Part shown: positions 46,494-55,007 of the stretch, piece after piece
Numbering within the stretch: the first letter of the stretch is position 1
Layout: the number at the start of each line of letters is the position of its first letter
DNA from: Winogradskyella sediminis
GTDB taxonomy: Bacteria > Bacteroidota > Bacteroidia > Flavobacteriales > Flavobacteriaceae
Direction: 5' to 3'
Length of the DNA stretch: 64,000 nucleotides
Assembly: GCF_003387355.1 (NCBI RefSeq)
Contig: NZ_QUNH01000001.1
Span: 1,188,023-1,252,022 of the forward strand
Translations under genes and position numbers: made by a program
The notes under the pieces: generated by a model
Databases searched by the model: none
What the model was told of the DNA's origin: nothing
Seen by the model: only the letters and a program-made list of their open reading frames with translations

Positions 46494-47800
46494 TAGGATA
46501 TAGTTTGTAAGGTGTTTTTGTAGGTTTTAAGAATATCATTTTCAAATCTTGAATAAAATTCAGGATCAAAATTGGCTTCAGGTAAATGATGTATAACATA
46601 ATCTACATCGCGTTTTTCGGTAAGCCAACGGTCAAAAACTTCGTGACGCATACGAATCCCAAAGGTATTGATGCCTAAAAATTCATTCGTGTTTTTATGG
46701 TAAGCAATGGTTATACATTTGGTGTCATCGTCATGTTTCCAATGAAAATGCTGTTCGTATCCTGGGCGTCCACGTTCACCAAACACCCACCCGTAAGTTT
46801 GGTATTCGATATCTAAAAATTTCGCCGAATTAAACCAATGACCTGGATTATAAGCCATTTTGTTGCCACAAATTGTTTGCGCTAAAGTTTCACCCATCAT
46901 ACGACCTGTGTACCAAACCGCTTCAATAGGTCTTCGATTGCCAATGGCTTCATGCTGTTCTGCACAATCTCCAATGGCATAAACATCAGAAATATTAGTT
47001 TCTAAAAAACGATTCACTTTTACACCTCTTCCCAACTCAATATCAGAATTTTTTAAAAAATCGATATTAGGAGTCACACCAGCGGTTAAACCAACCACAT
47101 TACACGGTATTTCTTCACCAGTTTCGTCAATGATGATAGATGTTACTTTACCGTTATTGTCCGATTTAATTTCTCTAAGGTTTGACGATAATCGTAAATC
47201 TATATGATGATTTTTAATATGTCTAGTAATCATAGCGCTTTCCCCTTTAGGTAAAACTCCATTCCAAAAACTAGCTTCTCTAACTAAAAACGTTACCGGA
47301 ATACTTCTACTATTTAGCATTTCTGCTAATTCAATACCAATTAAACCTCCACCAACAATTACGGCATGTTTACAGATTTCATTATTAGGTGCGTATCGTT
47401 CTAATTGTTCTAAATCTTGTTTGTGATACATGCCCATAACCCCTTTTAAATCTTGTCCTGGCCAACCAAATTTATTGGGTTTACTGCCAGTTGCAATGAC
47501 CAATTTGTCATAGGTTAGCGTGTCTCCTTCTTCAAAATGTAGTGTTTTAGAGCTGGTGTCTACCGTATTTACATAACCTTTTTTAAGGATAATGTTGTTC
47601 TTTTCCCAAAACCAGTTTTCGTAGGGTTGCGTGTTTTCAAACTTCATATGGCCCATGTAAACATACATTAACGCTGTTCGAGAAAAGAAATAATCGGTTT
47701 CGGCAGAGACAATAGTTATTTTTTTATCAGATAACTTTCTTATATGTCTCGCAAGTGTAACTCCAGAAATGCCGTTACCAATAATAACGATGTGTTCCAT
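46493..47800 (-). CDS. NAD(P)H/FAD-dependent pyridine nucleotide-disulfide-type oxidoreductase
   Basis: A 435-residue flavoprotein with FAD motif IIGNGISGVTLARHI at the start, the NAD(P) motif VIVGGGLIGIELAEML near 150 and the FAD ribityl motif DVYAIGDCAEQ near 285. It lacks the CxxxxC disulfide of classical reductases and is closest in layout to NADH:rubredoxin/nitrite reductase-type ferredoxin reductases. It is joined by a TAATG overlap to the membrane 4Fe-4S gene, which suggests NAD(P)H to Fe-S electron flow or its reverse. Confidence 0.87.
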   Translation of the reverse strand: MEHIVIIGNGISGVTLARHIRKLSDKKITIVSAETDYFFSRTALMYVYMGHMKFENTQPYENWFWEKNNIILKKGYVNTVDTSSKTLHFEEGDTLTYDKLVIATGSKPNKFGWPGQDLKGVMGMYHKQDLEQLERYAPNNEICKHAVIVGGGLIGIELAEMLNSRSIPVTFLVREASFWNGVLPKGESAMITRHIKNHHIDLRLSSNLREIKSDNNGKVTSIIIDETGEEIPCNVVGLTAGVTPNIDFLKNSDIELGRGVKVNRFLETNISDVYAIGDCAEQHEAIGNRRPIEAVWYTGRMMGETLAQTICGNKMAYNPGHWFNSAKFLDIEYQTYGWVFGERGRPGYEQHFHWKHDDDTKCITIAYHKNTNEFLGINTFGIRMRHEVFDRWLTEKRDVDYVIHHLPEANFDPEFYSRFENDILKTYKNTLQTIS

Positions 47801-47820
47801 AAATTGATGTTGTTGATATA

Positions 47821-47866
47821 ACCAATAGGTCGAAGCTTTTGTTAAAACCTTAACCGATTAGTCGAA
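47821..47866. promoter_or_regulatory. Direct repeats in divergent promoter region, LytTR-like
   Basis: ACCAATAGGTCGAA (47821-47834) and ACCGATTAGTCGAA (47853-47866) agree at 11 of 14 positions with a 32-base period, about three helical turns. They lie between the divergent oxidoreductase and GH113-like genes. A similar pair is upstream of 33079. Confidence 0.35.
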
Positions 47867-47896
47867 TTTCTTTAAATTTAGACATTATTTTATAGT

Positions 47897-48907
47897 ATGC
47901 GACAGATTTTCTATTTCCTTTTATGTTTCATTGTCTTTAGTTGTGCTGCTGCTAAATACAAGCCTACAAAAATTAATGGTGTTAGTTTTGTGGCGGCAAG
48001 AGATGTTATTGACCAGACACATACCCAACCGATTATTAGTATTAATGCCAATGCTGCGGCTATTATGCCATTTGGCTTTCTAAAAGATGTTAATCATCCT
48101 AAAATTATTCATAACACAGACCGTCAATGGTTTGGAGAAACAAGAGCAGGCGCAAAACAATACATAGAAACATTGCATAAAGACCAGATTGAAGTTATGA
48201 TAAAACCTCAGATTTGGATTTGGCATGGAGAGTTTACAGGCTTTTTGAAAATGAATTCTGAAGCCGATTGGAAACTTTTAGAAACATCGTATACCAACTT
48301 TATTTTAGCGTATGCAGAACTAGCCGAAGAATTAAATGTTGAAGTGTTTTGTATTGGTACTGAGCTAGAAGAATTTGTAAAGAATAGACCAGCATATTGG
48401 CATCAGTTAATAAAAGAAATTAGAACAATTTATACCGGAAAATTAACTTACGCTGCGAATTGGGACGAGTTTTGGACCACACCGTTTTGGCCAGAATTAG
48501 ATTATATTGGTATCGATGCGTATTTTCCTGTGAGCGATATGCAAACTCCAACGATTGAAGATTGTATTAAAGGATGGGAAAAGCACAAACCTGGTCTTAA
48601 GGCCTTTTCAGAAAAATTAAACCGCCCAATTGTATTTACAGAATACGGATATCGAAGTGTAGACTACACAGGTAAAGAGCCTTGGCGCTACGATAGGTCA
48701 ATGACCTCTGTAAATCTCACAGCACAGCAAAATGCTACACAAGCACTATTTGAAACCGTTTGGAATGAAGAATGGTTTGCAGGTGGTTACCTTTGGAAGT
48801 GGTTTATTAATCATAACGACGTAGGTGGTTTGGAAGACAATCAATTTACTCCGCAGAATAAACCTGTGGAGCAAATTATTAAAGCTCACTATAAAAACGC
48901 GTTGTAA
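47897..48907 (+). CDS. GH113-like glycoside hydrolase lipoprotein
   Basis: A 336-residue TIM-barrel protein with a lipoprotein signal (LLCFIVFSC). Probable catalytic glutamates are Glu156 in IGTELEEF (acid/base) and Glu249 in VFTEYGYRS (nucleophile), the pattern of GH113 beta-mannanases in clan GH-A. The family acts on beta-mannans or related beta-linked glycans. It is a single gene, not in a SusCD-type locus, so it may act on the cell's own glycans as easily as on food. Confidence 0.8.
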   Translation: MRQIFYFLLCFIVFSCAAAKYKPTKINGVSFVAARDVIDQTHTQPIISINANAAAIMPFGFLKDVNHPKIIHNTDRQWFGETRAGAKQYIETLHKDQIEVMIKPQIWIWHGEFTGFLKMNSEADWKLLETSYTNFILAYAELAEELNVEVFCIGTELEEFVKNRPAYWHQLIKEIRTIYTGKLTYAANWDEFWTTPFWPELDYIGIDAYFPVSDMQTPTIEDCIKGWEKHKPGLKAFSEKLNRPIVFTEYGYRSVDYTGKEPWRYDRSMTSVNLTAQQNATQALFETVWNEEWFAGGYLWKWFINHNDVGGLEDNQFTPQNKPVEQIIKAHYKNAL

Positions 48908-48914
48908 TAAAAGA

Positions 48915-50444
48915 CTATTCGCTTTCTAGAGTTTTAAATTCTTTTATGGCTTTGTTTGGTTCTATAATGTTGTACCCTTTCCAGAATTCAGGATCGTATT
49001 GGTTTAATTGTGTGGGCTCCGTAAAGGCGGTTTGTGTTAAGGTTTTAAAATCGGATTCCGTAATCGCATCGGTTTCAAAAACAATGAGTTCTGTTTTTTC
49101 AATATTTCTTACAACAAAATGGATGTCGCCTTTTAACTCATTTTGTTTACGTCTGCCTTTTACATGTTTGTTTTTTTCAACAATTTTTATTGGCCGCTTG
49201 ATGCCTACTTGTTGACCTAATGTTTCATCTCTGTATTTTAAGCTGTACTTTTCATTTTCATTTTTCTGAAAGATGATAGTCCCTGTTTTTAAATATTTTT
49301 TCATGGAAATACCAAGTAATGAGAACTTACTTAAAGGTTTTACATTTTTGTAATCGACTCTTACCACGGCGAAATCTTCAGTATTTACATACATTGTTCC
49401 AGAAAAGTCTTCACTGCGCTTGGGCTTAAAAGGAATAACGTATACAAACATGTCGTTGATATAAGCGTAATCTGCAATTTCAAATTCGTAACGTCTCGAT
49501 TTATGAATAAAATTAAGATCGTTGTCTTCATCAATAAAATTATTGTTTTCAAAATTGTGAATCTGCATCTTTCTCCAGTGTAAAAAACCAATTTTTTGTA
49601 TGGAATCTTTTCGCTTTTGTTCAGCAAGTAAGACTTCTGATGCTTGTTGATCTTCTTCTTGATTCTCGCCAAACAACGACGGATCGATATCTTCTTTAAC
49701 GCTAAACCAGCCCGATTTAATCTTAAAATACGAATCGCGTTTTACATATTTTTTAAATATAGTATTGAATCGCTTTTCGTAGTTGTCCATATTGATGTCC
49801 TTAGATTTATCATATAAACGGCAAGCTTTTAGAATGTTTAATTTCTGTGGGGATTGAGGGTCAATTTTACCAAAGATTTCGCCCAATATTTCGGTGTGAT
49901 GACTATTTGTTTTAGGCATAATTTGCAACAAACTATCAATTAATTGCTGATTGAATTCTGGTATGGTAGATACCTCTAAATTCACATCATATTTATCCAT
50001 TTCATTATAATATGAAGTTCTGTAAAAGAGCTTGCGTTTGTTGTAGTTAAAGTCGTAGTTAACCTCAAGATTTTCCTTTATATTATCGAGAATTTCGTCA
50101 ATGGTGTAATTTTTATTAGTGACTAACACTTCTGATAAATCGACGGTTTTAGACTCTAAATATATCTTATCATTGTTGAAATTTAGAAGTGCTATTCGTT
50201 TTTCTTCATAACCTAAACAACTAATATGAAGTGAGTCTGTCGCTTTTATTTGGCGCGTTATGGTAATATTAAATTCGCCATTATCGTTACTGATAACTCC
50301 AGTTTTAGCATTAAATTGAATGGTTGCAAAAGGAATGACTTGCTTTGTCTTTGCATCTAATAAGGTTGAAGAATACGTTTGCTGTCCGTAAGATTGCGAT
50401 ACCAACAATAGTGATATCGCAATAAGGATTGATTTAATGTTCAT
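48915..50444 (-). CDS. Secreted CarboxypepD_reg-like protein of unknown function
   Basis: A 509-residue protein with signal peptide (about 1-20, ending SQSYGQ), a CarboxypepD-like regulatory domain (about 22-110; VIPFATIQFN, NDNGEFNITI, LGYEEKRI) and a long C-terminal region (about 115-509) of probable alpha/beta-sandwich character. It has no TonB-receptor barrel. Similar two-part proteins are frequent in Flavobacteriaceae and remain uncharacterised. Its stop is 7 bases from the convergent GH113-like stop. Confidence 0.75.
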   Translation of the reverse strand: MNIKSILIAISLLLVSQSYGQQTYSSTLLDAKTKQVIPFATIQFNAKTGVISNDNGEFNITITRQIKATDSLHISCLGYEEKRIALLNFNNDKIYLESKTVDLSEVLVTNKNYTIDEILDNIKENLEVNYDFNYNKRKLFYRTSYYNEMDKYDVNLEVSTIPEFNQQLIDSLLQIMPKTNSHHTEILGEIFGKIDPQSPQKLNILKACRLYDKSKDINMDNYEKRFNTIFKKYVKRDSYFKIKSGWFSVKEDIDPSLFGENQEEDQQASEVLLAEQKRKDSIQKIGFLHWRKMQIHNFENNNFIDEDNDLNFIHKSRRYEFEIADYAYINDMFVYVIPFKPKRSEDFSGTMYVNTEDFAVVRVDYKNVKPLSKFSLLGISMKKYLKTGTIIFQKNENEKYSLKYRDETLGQQVGIKRPIKIVEKNKHVKGRRKQNELKGDIHFVVRNIEKTELIVFETDAITESDFKTLTQTAFTEPTQLNQYDPEFWKGYNIIEPNKAIKEFKTLESE

Positions 50445-50600
50445 TTTTTGATTGATTGGTTAATAGTCAGCAAAGTAGAAGATTGAATTAATATTGAAAA
50501 TTGATTTAAACTTTTGTTAAGTAAGATTTATCTTAAGTTTAACATCTTTAAGATTTTTTAAGAATAATATTGAAGCGAAACATTATTGAAAATTAAATTT

Positions 50601-50608
50601 TAGCTTTG
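50601..50608 (+). promoter_or_regulatory. Bacteroidota -7 box (TAGCTTTG)
   Basis: An exact TAnnTTTG match 17 bases upstream of the phosphoesterase ATG at 50625. No well-spaced -33 TTG was found. Confidence 0.55.
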
Positions 50609-50624
50609 AAAAAATTAAATTAAT

Positions 50625-51356
50625 ATGAGAACGTTAGCTGTGGGAGATATACATGGAGGATTAAAAGGATTAATTCAGCTTTTAGATAAGCTACATTTAA
50701 AGCCTGATGATTCCTTAATCTTTTTAGGAGATTATGTTGATGGTTGGAGTGAAGCTGCACAAGTTATTGATTATATCATTGAATTGTCTAAAACACAATC
50801 TTGCGTATTTATTAAAGGTAACCATGATGTGTGGTGTGAGCAGTGGCTATCTACAGGTAATGTTAACGATGTTTGGTATCAACATGGCGGAAAAGAGACG
50901 ATAGAAAGTTATAAGACTTTTAGTGAAAATCAGCGTAAAATCCATCTGTTATTTTTTGAACAAATGAAATTGTATCATATTGATGCTCAAAACCGGCTTT
51001 TTCTTCACGCTGGTTTTACCTCAATGCACGGAGTAAAAAAAGAATCTGATTATGCTAATTTTTATTATGATAGAACCTTATGGGAAATGGCCATGGCAAT
51101 GGACGAATCTCTAAGTCCTGTATCAGAAAAATTTCCAAAGCGTTTTAAACATTATTCAGAAATTTACATTGGGCATACACCAACTATTAATTACAATATT
51201 GAAGTGCCTATTAACGTCGCTAACGTCTGGAATGTAGATACAGGATCCGCATTTACAGGTAAATTATCTGCAATAGATGTTGCTACTAAAGAAGTGTTTC
51301 AAAGTGATAAGCTTACAGATTTATATCCGGATGAATTAGGACGAAATAAAAAATAG
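50625..51356 (+). CDS. PPP-type metallophosphoesterase
   Basis: A 243-residue cytoplasmic phosphoesterase with the complete metal-binding set of the serine/threonine phosphatase or ApaH family: GDIHGGLKGL, GDYVDGW, KGNHDVW and IGHTPT. It could dephosphorylate proteins or hydrolyse dinucleoside polyphosphates. It is a single gene with its own promoter. In contrast with the minus-strand phosphoesterase at 56144 it keeps all ligands. Confidence 0.88.
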   Translation: MRTLAVGDIHGGLKGLIQLLDKLHLKPDDSLIFLGDYVDGWSEAAQVIDYIIELSKTQSCVFIKGNHDVWCEQWLSTGNVNDVWYQHGGKETIESYKTFSENQRKIHLLFFEQMKLYHIDAQNRLFLHAGFTSMHGVKKESDYANFYYDRTLWEMAMAMDESLSPVSEKFPKRFKHYSEIYIGHTPTINYNIEVPINVANVWNVDTGSAFTGKLSAIDVATKEVFQSDKLTDLYPDELGRNKK

Positions 51357-51422
51357 CGATGAAAACAAGGTGCCTTAAAACATTTGCCCAACTCGTCGGT
51401 TCTACTCATTTATTCCATGCAA

Positions 51423-51449
51423 TTAAGTGTTTATTATAAGATCACTTAA
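51423..51449. terminator. Possible bidirectional terminator
   Basis: TTAAGTG (51423-51429) pairs with CACTTAA (51443-51449) around a 13-base loop, between convergent genes; the right arm covers the stop codon of the minus-strand glycosyltransferase. Stem of 7 bp without a good T-run, so low confidence. Confidence 0.3.
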
Positions 51450-52291
51450 CACACATACTTCTTGTAATAAGCTAACAAGTCATCAGCGGAGGCACCCAAC
51501 CATTTTTTTACATAAATGGTCCAGAAGTGATATTGCAATGTCCAAACTCCATGTTTTCGGTACAGTCTTGCTGAGGTTTTAATTTTTTTATTGATGACCA
51601 CATATTCATTTCGAGCGTAGAGTTCATTGATTAAGATATTGTCTTCATAAATAATGTAGTTTTCGTCATAACCACCAATGTCATTAAACAGTGTTTTGGT
51701 TATAAACTGACTCTGGTCGCCACCTCTGCAAGCACGCCAAGAAAATTGGGTAAACCAACTCGCTAATTGTAGCCACCAATGATTACTGTCAAATTGCAAT
51801 CTAAAACAACCGGCTTTATTTCCTTTGTTAACTTCATTAATAATCAGTTGGTCAAAATTTTTTGGCGGAAACGAGTCGGCATGAAGAAAATATAAGATAT
51901 TTCCTGTGGCATGTTTTGCGCCTAAATTCATTTGTTTGGCTCTGCCTTTTTTAGAATTAATTAAAAGAATTTTAGATTGATTTTGAAAGTCTGCACTTCG
52001 TTCAGTGTCTATAACATCGCTGCATAGTTGAACGTCAGTTCGAGTGAAATTCCTTTTTTTGAATTTTGTGTCGAGAACATTCTTATTAGCTTCTCGATTC
52101 AATTCTTCACGTTGTTCAGAATCACTCGAAGTGACGAAATCGCTAATAATATTTAAAGTTCCATCTGTACTTCCACCATCCACAACAATTATTTCCGAAA
52201 TATTAGAAGCCGATACATTTTGTTTAATATGGTATAATAATTTACCAATAGTATCAACTTCATTTAAAACAGGAATAATAATACTTATCAT
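51446..52291 (-). CDS. TIGR04283-type glycosyltransferase with repeat-derived insertion
   Basis: A 281-residue GT2 protein. The core matches the TIGR04283 family found with ArsS: IIPVLNEVDTI, IIVVDGGSTDGTL, KKGRAKQMNLGAKH, FLHADSFPP and the late GGYDENYIIYEDN. The usual length is about 230. The extra 50 residues (about 53-104) lie between GGSTDGT and KGRAKQMN, and residues about 52-87 are encoded by two inverted copies of the family C repeat (52033-52136). The frame stays open, so a modified protein is probably made, with a hydrophilic loop close to the nucleotide-sugar site. Last gene of the minus-strand arsenosugar-like run. Confidence 0.85.
   Translation of the reverse strand: MISIIIPVLNEVDTIGKLLYHIKQNVSASNISEIIVVDGGSTDGTLNIISDFVTSSDSEQREELNREANKNVLDTKFKKRNFTRTDVQLCSDVIDTERSADFQNQSKILLINSKKGRAKQMNLGAKHATGNILYFLHADSFPPKNFDQLIINEVNKGNKAGCFRLQFDSNHWWLQLASWFTQFSWRACRGGDQSQFITKTLFNDIGGYDENYIIYEDNILINELYARNEYVVINKKIKTSARLYRKHGVWTLQYHFWTIYVKKWLGASADDLLAYYKKYVC
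52033..52136. repeat. Inverted pair of family C repeats inside a CDS
   Basis: Copy 1 at 52033-52077 (begins CGTCAGTTCGAGTGA, ends GTCGAGAA) and copy 2 in reverse orientation at 52090-52136 (reverse complement begins CGTCACTTCGAGTGA and ends TCGAGAAG). Both match the intergenic copy at 3975-4024. Together they form a long imperfect inverted repeat within the glycosyltransferase reading frame. Confidence 0.75.
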
Positions 52292-52324
52292 AGAGCTATT
52301 TACGAAAAACTAGAGCATGTACTT

Positions 52325-53110
52325 TTAATCATTTAAATCCCAGTTGTAATCTTTAAAGCTTTTTTTAGCTGCACGTGAAATTTTTACATCCGAATATTGA
52401 TTTAAGAAGTCTATTAAATCGCCATCATGTTCAAAATCTTTTTTAAACCATTTAAAGATTTTAGACAGTTTAATGTGGTCTTCTGAAATTTCATTTTTAG
52501 AAGCATCGTTTAAGAATTCTTTAGTCGCTTTTGTTAATTGTGTTTCTAAATTTGAAGCTGTAAAGGCTTCGTTCTGTAATTTCGGACAGGAAATAGAGGC
52601 ACAAACTATCGCAAAATGAATACGAGGTTCGTTCATTTCTCTTAAAATCTTGTGCTCAATATTATTAAGATTTTGCCAAGTGCCGCCAAATTGCCAAAGG
52701 CGTTGATCCCAAGGATCTTTGATGTCTTTAATACTTTTTACAGGGTAATTTCTAAGAATTAAATCTATGGTAAGCGCGTTATAAGCATTTATCCAATAGG
52801 CTAGTTTTTCATTTTTAGACCATGTGTCATCAGGTAATGTTTCACTTAAATAATCGATGTAGACGTCAAATTCTGAATCGTTTTTTATGGCTTCATAATT
52901 CACATTTCCATTAATGGTAACATGCTTTTGTAAAATGGAATGCCATCTATTGTGCATGGATTCCTTATAATTTTCAGACTGCTTTGGTGGTTTAGGCGGC
53001 AGAGGAAGGTGAACTTCAACATTGTTGTCTTGATGTTTAATTGGGGTTTGAAAACCCAAACAAGACGATGTGAAAATAAGGGTGATAAGTAATGTTGATA
53101 GATAGTTCAT
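52325..53110 (-). CDS. DUF547 secreted protein
   Basis: A 261-residue protein with a signal peptide (LLITLIFTSSC; the Cys may be a lipobox) and a DUF547 domain: NEKLAYWINAYNALTID, YPVKSIKDI, PRIHFAIVCASISCP. DUF547 proteins have a papain-like or transglutaminase-like fold and conserved Cys and His, with unknown substrate. DUF547 genes are commonly found beside ArsS and TIGR04282/TIGR04283 genes, which supports membership of the arsenosugar-like cluster here. Confidence 0.87.
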   Translation of the reverse strand: MNYLSTLLITLIFTSSCLGFQTPIKHQDNNVEVHLPLPPKPPKQSENYKESMHNRWHSILQKHVTINGNVNYEAIKNDSEFDVYIDYLSETLPDDTWSKNEKLAYWINAYNALTIDLILRNYPVKSIKDIKDPWDQRLWQFGGTWQNLNNIEHKILREMNEPRIHFAIVCASISCPKLQNEAFTASNLETQLTKATKEFLNDASKNEISEDHIKLSKIFKWFKKDFEHDGDLIDFLNQYSDVKISRAAKKSFKDYNWDLND

Positions 53111-53121
53111 CTTAGATGTTG

Positions 53122-54024
53122 TTAGGGTTGAGGTTTACGTTTTTGCTGAAATGCAGGATATGCCGATTGCCTAATAAAGTCTTTTGGAAAATTTTCATCA
53201 TCATCAAAACCAAGTTCAATATCTCTACCATCGTGTGGAATATAGTCTGTCTTAAAAATGTAATCCCACAAACTGAGGGTAATGCCAAAATTCACACCAA
53301 AGCGTTCGCCTTTAGGTAATTCTTTTACATGATGCCAAATGTGCATTTTAGGATTGTTGAAAATGTATTTAAAGACGCCATAATCCCACCCCAAGTTGGC
53401 GTGATTTAAATGCCCAATAGTGATGTTAAAGAAATATACAATCGCTACATCTTGCGCATCAAAACCACCGATGATTGCCAAAGGAATATACAATAGTGAC
53501 TTGTACACCACAGGTTCCATCCAATGGTAACGTAGATGTCCTGCGAAGCCCATTTCTTTGATGCTGTGATGTACTTTATGGAAGTTCCAGAGCCATTCAA
53601 AACGGTGTAAAAGTCGGTGTGTGTTCCATTGTACAAAATCAGAAACGATAAAAAGAATAAATAAGCCCAACCATCTAGGCAGTGCTTTAATATCGACTAA
53701 CTGGAAACTAGAAACCGATAAACCAACCAGCCCTAAAACATCATTAAATGCTTCTGAAACTGTATTAGATAAGGCAATGAGTATAATAAGGTTTAATATG
53801 AAGAAATTGAAAAACATATAAAAAATGTCTAACCAAAAATCCTTTCTAAAAAGCGCTTGCTCTTTTCGCCATGGGAATGCAATTTCTAAAATCCAGACTA
53901 AAACTGAAATTAGAATAAGACCATAAAAATAGTTGTCCCAATGATTAAGGTCAATGAGTTCATATTTTAAATAATTCCAGTAATTGGAATAGGATTTGGT
54001 GAATATGTCTAGGTATTTTTCCAT
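53122..54024 (-). CDS. Sterol desaturase / fatty acid hydroxylase family membrane protein
   Basis: A 300-residue protein with four to five membrane helices and the three histidine clusters that bind a di-iron centre: HRLLHRFEWLWNFHKVHH split as HRLLHR and HKVHH, HLNHANLG, and HIWHHVKE. The family hydroxylates or desaturates lipids, or cleaves ether bonds. It starts 11 bases before the DUF547 gene on the same strand. Within an arsenosugar-like cluster, a role in modifying a lipid or lipid-linked product is possible but unproven. Confidence 0.88.
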   Translation of the reverse strand: MEKYLDIFTKSYSNYWNYLKYELIDLNHWDNYFYGLILISVLVWILEIAFPWRKEQALFRKDFWLDIFYMFFNFFILNLIILIALSNTVSEAFNDVLGLVGLSVSSFQLVDIKALPRWLGLFILFIVSDFVQWNTHRLLHRFEWLWNFHKVHHSIKEMGFAGHLRYHWMEPVVYKSLLYIPLAIIGGFDAQDVAIVYFFNITIGHLNHANLGWDYGVFKYIFNNPKMHIWHHVKELPKGERFGVNFGITLSLWDYIFKTDYIPHDGRDIELGFDDDENFPKDFIRQSAYPAFQQKRKPQP

Positions 54025-54029
54025 GCAAC

Positions 54030-54047
54030 TTCCTGCGAAGGCAGGAA
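54030..54047. repeat. Family B palindrome
   Basis: TTCCTGC-gaag-GCAGGAA, 7-bp arms, 5 bases upstream of the start codon of the sterol-desaturase gene. Related palindromes lie at 56977-56994 and 63765-63784, also just upstream of minus-strand genes of the same cluster. Confidence 0.65.
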
Positions 54048-54060
54048 TCTTATTTTTAAT

Positions 54061-54087
54061 CCTGCAAGGTTTTAAAAACCTTGTAGG
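54061..54087. repeat. Family A-like hairpin
   Basis: CCTGCAAGGTTTT and AAAACCTTGTAGG form a near-perfect inverted repeat, in the 170-base gap between the purine nucleoside phosphorylase and sterol-desaturase genes. Confidence 0.65.
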
Positions 54088-54120
54088 TATTGATTCTTTA
54101 TTTTATTGGACATTTTATTA

Positions 54121-54153
54121 GACCTACAAGGTTTTTTGAAACCTAGCAGGTCT
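54121..54153. repeat. Family A repeat
   Basis: GACCTACAAGGTTT pairs with AAACCTAGCAGGTC imperfectly. The core AGACCT-type arms match copies at 3926 and 5868. Second element in the same gap. Confidence 0.65.
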
Positions 54154-54194
54154 TCCTCAAAGGCTCTGTAGGATTGTCCGTATCTTGCCAACTT

Positions 54195-55007
54195 TTAAAG
54201 CGTCTTTATCAACTGCTTAAAAAGTGTAATCATATGTGGTTCTGCCTTTTCTGCCATAGCAATAATTTCAGAAATATCAACAGGTTTCAAGTTGTCTGGA
54301 TCACATTCATCTGTTAACACCGAAACTGCAGCGACTTTGAGCTTAAGGTGATTAGCGACTATAATTTCGGGCACAGTACTCATGCCAACGGCATCTGCAC
54401 CAATAGTTTTCAGCATTCTGTATTCTGCTCGTGTTTCTAACTGCGGACCAACCACTGAAGCATAAACTCCTTTGTGTAAGGTGATGTTTTGCGCTTTAGC
54501 AATACTTTCAAATTTTGAATTGATGTCTGCATCATAAGGTGCGCTCATATCTGCAAAACGTTCACCTAATTCAGACACTCCTTTAAAGGCTAAAGGCGAA
54601 CCTCCTTGTAAATTTAGGTGGTCGTCAATAAGCATTAATTCTCCTTTTTTGAAATCTAAATTTACAGCTCCAGCAGCATTAGAAACTAACAACGTTTTAA
54701 TCCCTAATTTTTCCATAATGCGAACTGGAAACGTAACATCTTGTAAAGTATAGCCTTCATAAATATGAAAACGACCTTGCATAACAACGACTTTTTTTCC
54801 GGCAAGATTACCGTAAATAAGTTTGCCTTTATGAAATTCTACAGTGGCTGTGGGGAAATTTGGAATGTGATTATAACTGGCTTCGGCTATAATGTCTATT
54901 TCATTAATTAATTGTCCCAAACCGGTTCCTAAAATGATGCCGATTTCCGGGTTGTCAAAACCTTTGCTTTGTAAATATTCTGTGCTTTCTGTTATCTGTT
55001 TAATCAT
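54195..55007 (-). CDS. Purine nucleoside phosphorylase
   Basis: 270 residues from ATG 55007 (the frame extends upstream to 55064, but that part lies inside the previous gene). Family signatures: GIILGTGLGQL, MQGRFHIYEGY, LLVSNAAGAVNL and VGPQLETRAEYRMLKTIGAD split as VGPQLETRAEY and KTIGAD. It cleaves purine nucleosides with phosphate to the base and ribose 1-phosphate. The start overlaps the upstream TIGR04282 gene by 8 bases. Next to ArsS, whose product is an arsenic-containing adenosine, it is a good candidate to remove the adenine, but ordinary purine salvage is also possible. Confidence 0.9.
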   Translation of the reverse strand: MIKQITESTEYLQSKGFDNPEIGIILGTGLGQLINEIDIIAEASYNHIPNFPTATVEFHKGKLIYGNLAGKKVVVMQGRFHIYEGYTLQDVTFPVRIMEKLGIKTLLVSNAAGAVNLDFKKGELMLIDDHLNLQGGSPLAFKGVSELGERFADMSAPYDADINSKFESIAKAQNITLHKGVYASVVGPQLETRAEYRMLKTIGADAVGMSTVPEIIVANHLKLKVAAVSVLTDECDPDNLKPVDISEIIAMAEKAEPHMITLFKQLIKTL

